Assembly (NCBI GenBank): GCA_017417085.1
Contig: JAFPZV010000128.1
Span: 1 to 6,561, forward strand
Reading direction: 5' to 3'
DNA from: Deltaproteobacteria bacterium
GTDB lineage: Bacteria > Desulfobacterota > Desulfuromonadia > Desulfuromonadales > JAAYDE01
DNA: 6,561 nt
The notes under the pieces were generated by a model. That model worked only from the letters and a program-made list of their open reading frames with translations, ran no database searches and was not told the DNA's origin. Numbering within the stretch: the stretch's first letter is position 1; each line of letters starts with the position of its first letter. A program made the translations under genes and the position numbers. Shown here piece by piece: positions 5,622 to 6,561 of this stretch.

Positions 5622-6561
5622 TCACTTCCCGCCAAGCAGCGCTTCGACCAGTTGGCGAGGTCCGGAAGGATAGGGGTAGCGCGCAAGCTCCGCTTCTTTC
5701 ACCCAGGCGTACTGGTCTGCGGCGTTCAGGCGCGGTTGCGGGGACTGCCCCGCCTCCAGCTCGCACCAGAAGCAGTGCAGCGTTACCCGGTAGCGCGTGT
5801 AGCAATGCGTGACCGTGCGGAAAAAACCGGTTATCCGCACGTTCCAGCCGGTTTCCTCCAGAATTTCCCGCAGCGTCGCTTGTTCAGGCGTCTCCTTTGC
5901 TTCCACTCCTCCACCGGGAAACTCCCAGAGCCCTCCCCAGCGATCGTTTGCACAGCGCTGCTGGATGTAGAGCCGTCCCTCATGACGGATGATGCCGCAG
6001 GCCAGGGTGACATCAATGCGTGCGGGACGCGGCTTCAGTACTGGCCGCAAGGCGACGCTTTGGCTGCGGTGGGCAAGGCAGGAAGAGACGAGGGGGCATT
6101 CCGCGCAGCGCGGATTTTTGGGTGTGCAGATCAGTTCGCCGAACTCCATAAGCGCCTCGTTGCAGAGCCTGGGCCGTGTCTCGTCCAGAAAGCGCGATGC
6201 CCAGTCCGCAACGGCCTTTTTGCCTGGCGCGCTTTTGACTGGTTCTTCCAGATCGCGGAGCCGCGCGGCAATGCGCTCCACGTTGGCGTCCACCAACGGA
6301 CAGGGCCGGTCAAAACCAATGGAGAGAATTGCCGCCGCCGTGTAGGGGCCAATGCCCGGCAGATCCCGCAGCATTTTTTCATCCGGGGGGAGCGTTCCCG
6401 CATGGCGCGCCATCAGCTGCGCCGCCGCGCGGTGCAGATTGCGCGCCCGGCTGTAATAGCCCAGGCCCTCCCAGGCCTTGAGCACATCCTGCTCGGAAGC
6501 CCGCGCGAGTGCTGCCACGTCAGGAAAGCGCTCCATCCAGCGGCTAAAATACTCCGCCACC
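5622..6561 (-). CDS. mutY: A/G-specific adenine DNA glycosylase MutY with MutT-like C-terminal domain, N-terminus beyond window
   Basis: MutY removes adenine mispaired with 8-oxoguanine or guanine, starting base excision repair. The visible 312 residues begin inside the family's N-terminal helices: the GTG codon at 6560 reads as an internal Val before AEYFSRWMERFP. The true start and the catalytic-Glu helix therefore lie outside. Counting from that codon, GLGYYSRARNLH is at 32-43. The helix-hairpin-helix LPGIGPYTA is at 67-75, and the catalytic Asp is Asp91 in VDANVERIAAR. The iron-sulfur ligands Cys145, 152, 155 and 161 have the standard C-X6-C-X2-C-X5-C spacing. Residues about 180-312 form a Nudix domain. 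Unlike the degenerate version in E. coli MutY, it carries a complete Nudix box at 217-239 (G-X5-E-X7-RE-I-L-EE-T-G-W) preceded by GGLWEFPGG. It is convergent with the deacetylase gene and appears intact within the window. The identity is firm; hydrolase activity of the tail is inference. Confidence 0.96.
   Translation of the reverse strand, partial: VAEYFSRWMERFPDVAALARASEQDVLKAWEGLGYYSRARNLHRAAAQLMARHAGTLPPDEKMLRDLPGIGPYTAAAILSIGFDRPCPLVDANVERIAARLRDLEEPVKSAPGKKAVADWASRFLDETRPRLCNEALMEFGELICTPKNPRCAECPLVSSCLAHRSQSVALRPVLKPRPARIDVTLACGIIRHEGRLYIQQRCANDRWGGLWEFPGGGVEAKETPEQATLREILEETGWNVRITGFFRTVTHCYTRYRVTLHCFWCELEAGQSPQPRLNAADQYAWVKEAELARYPYPSGPRQLVEALLGGK

Noticed and set aside
6558..6560. 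GTG at 6560 as the mutY start.
   Set aside because: It falls within the conserved N-terminal helices of MutY; the catalytic Glu segment would be missing, so the gene continues past the window edge.

Overview
This window is bacterial chromosomal DNA, moderately GC-rich, densely packed and intact: no frameshift, insertion sequence, phage gene, CRISPR array or RNA gene was seen. The gene types (a Wza-like SLBB export protein, an NAD kinase–RecN–short N-acetylglutamate synthase-type gene string, a TFDxCE-type polysaccharide deacetylase, and a MutY with a MutT-like tail) suggest a Gram-negative proteobacterium in the broad sense. My best guess is a delta-type lineage such as the Desulfovibrionales. 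This is inference from remembered family resemblance and was not checked by any search.

Layout. Positions 1-1146 (+) hold the C-terminal 381 residues of a polysaccharide export protein whose start lies before the window. A strong hairpin with T-runs on both sides (1181-1212) separates it from a converging minus-strand cluster. That cluster reads from right to left as nadK (4294-3446), recN (3389-1707) and an argA-like acetyltransferase (1686-1234). The gaps are only 56 and 20 bases, so it is probably one transcription unit ending at the shared terminator. A 228-base divergent intergenic region (4295-4522) separates nadK from a plus-strand secreted polysaccharide deacetylase (4523-5548). That region carries an imperfect hairpin and an overlapping G-rich, quadruplex-capable tract just before the deacetylase ribosome binding site. 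The deacetylase converges on a minus-strand mutY (5622 to beyond 6561), whose N-terminus lies outside the window.

How the genes relate. The central operon is housekeeping: NADP supply, recombination repair and, probably, the first step of arginine synthesis. mutY adds protection against 8-oxoguanine mutagenesis. The export protein and the deacetylase both concern the cell envelope and extracellular polysaccharide, but they are in separate transcription units and nothing here proves they share a pathway.

No clearly undescribed system is visible. The points most worth a second look are the complete Nudix box in the MutY tail, the altered first motif of the deacetylase, the structured leader of the deacetylase gene, and an inverted repeat next to the recN ribosome binding site.
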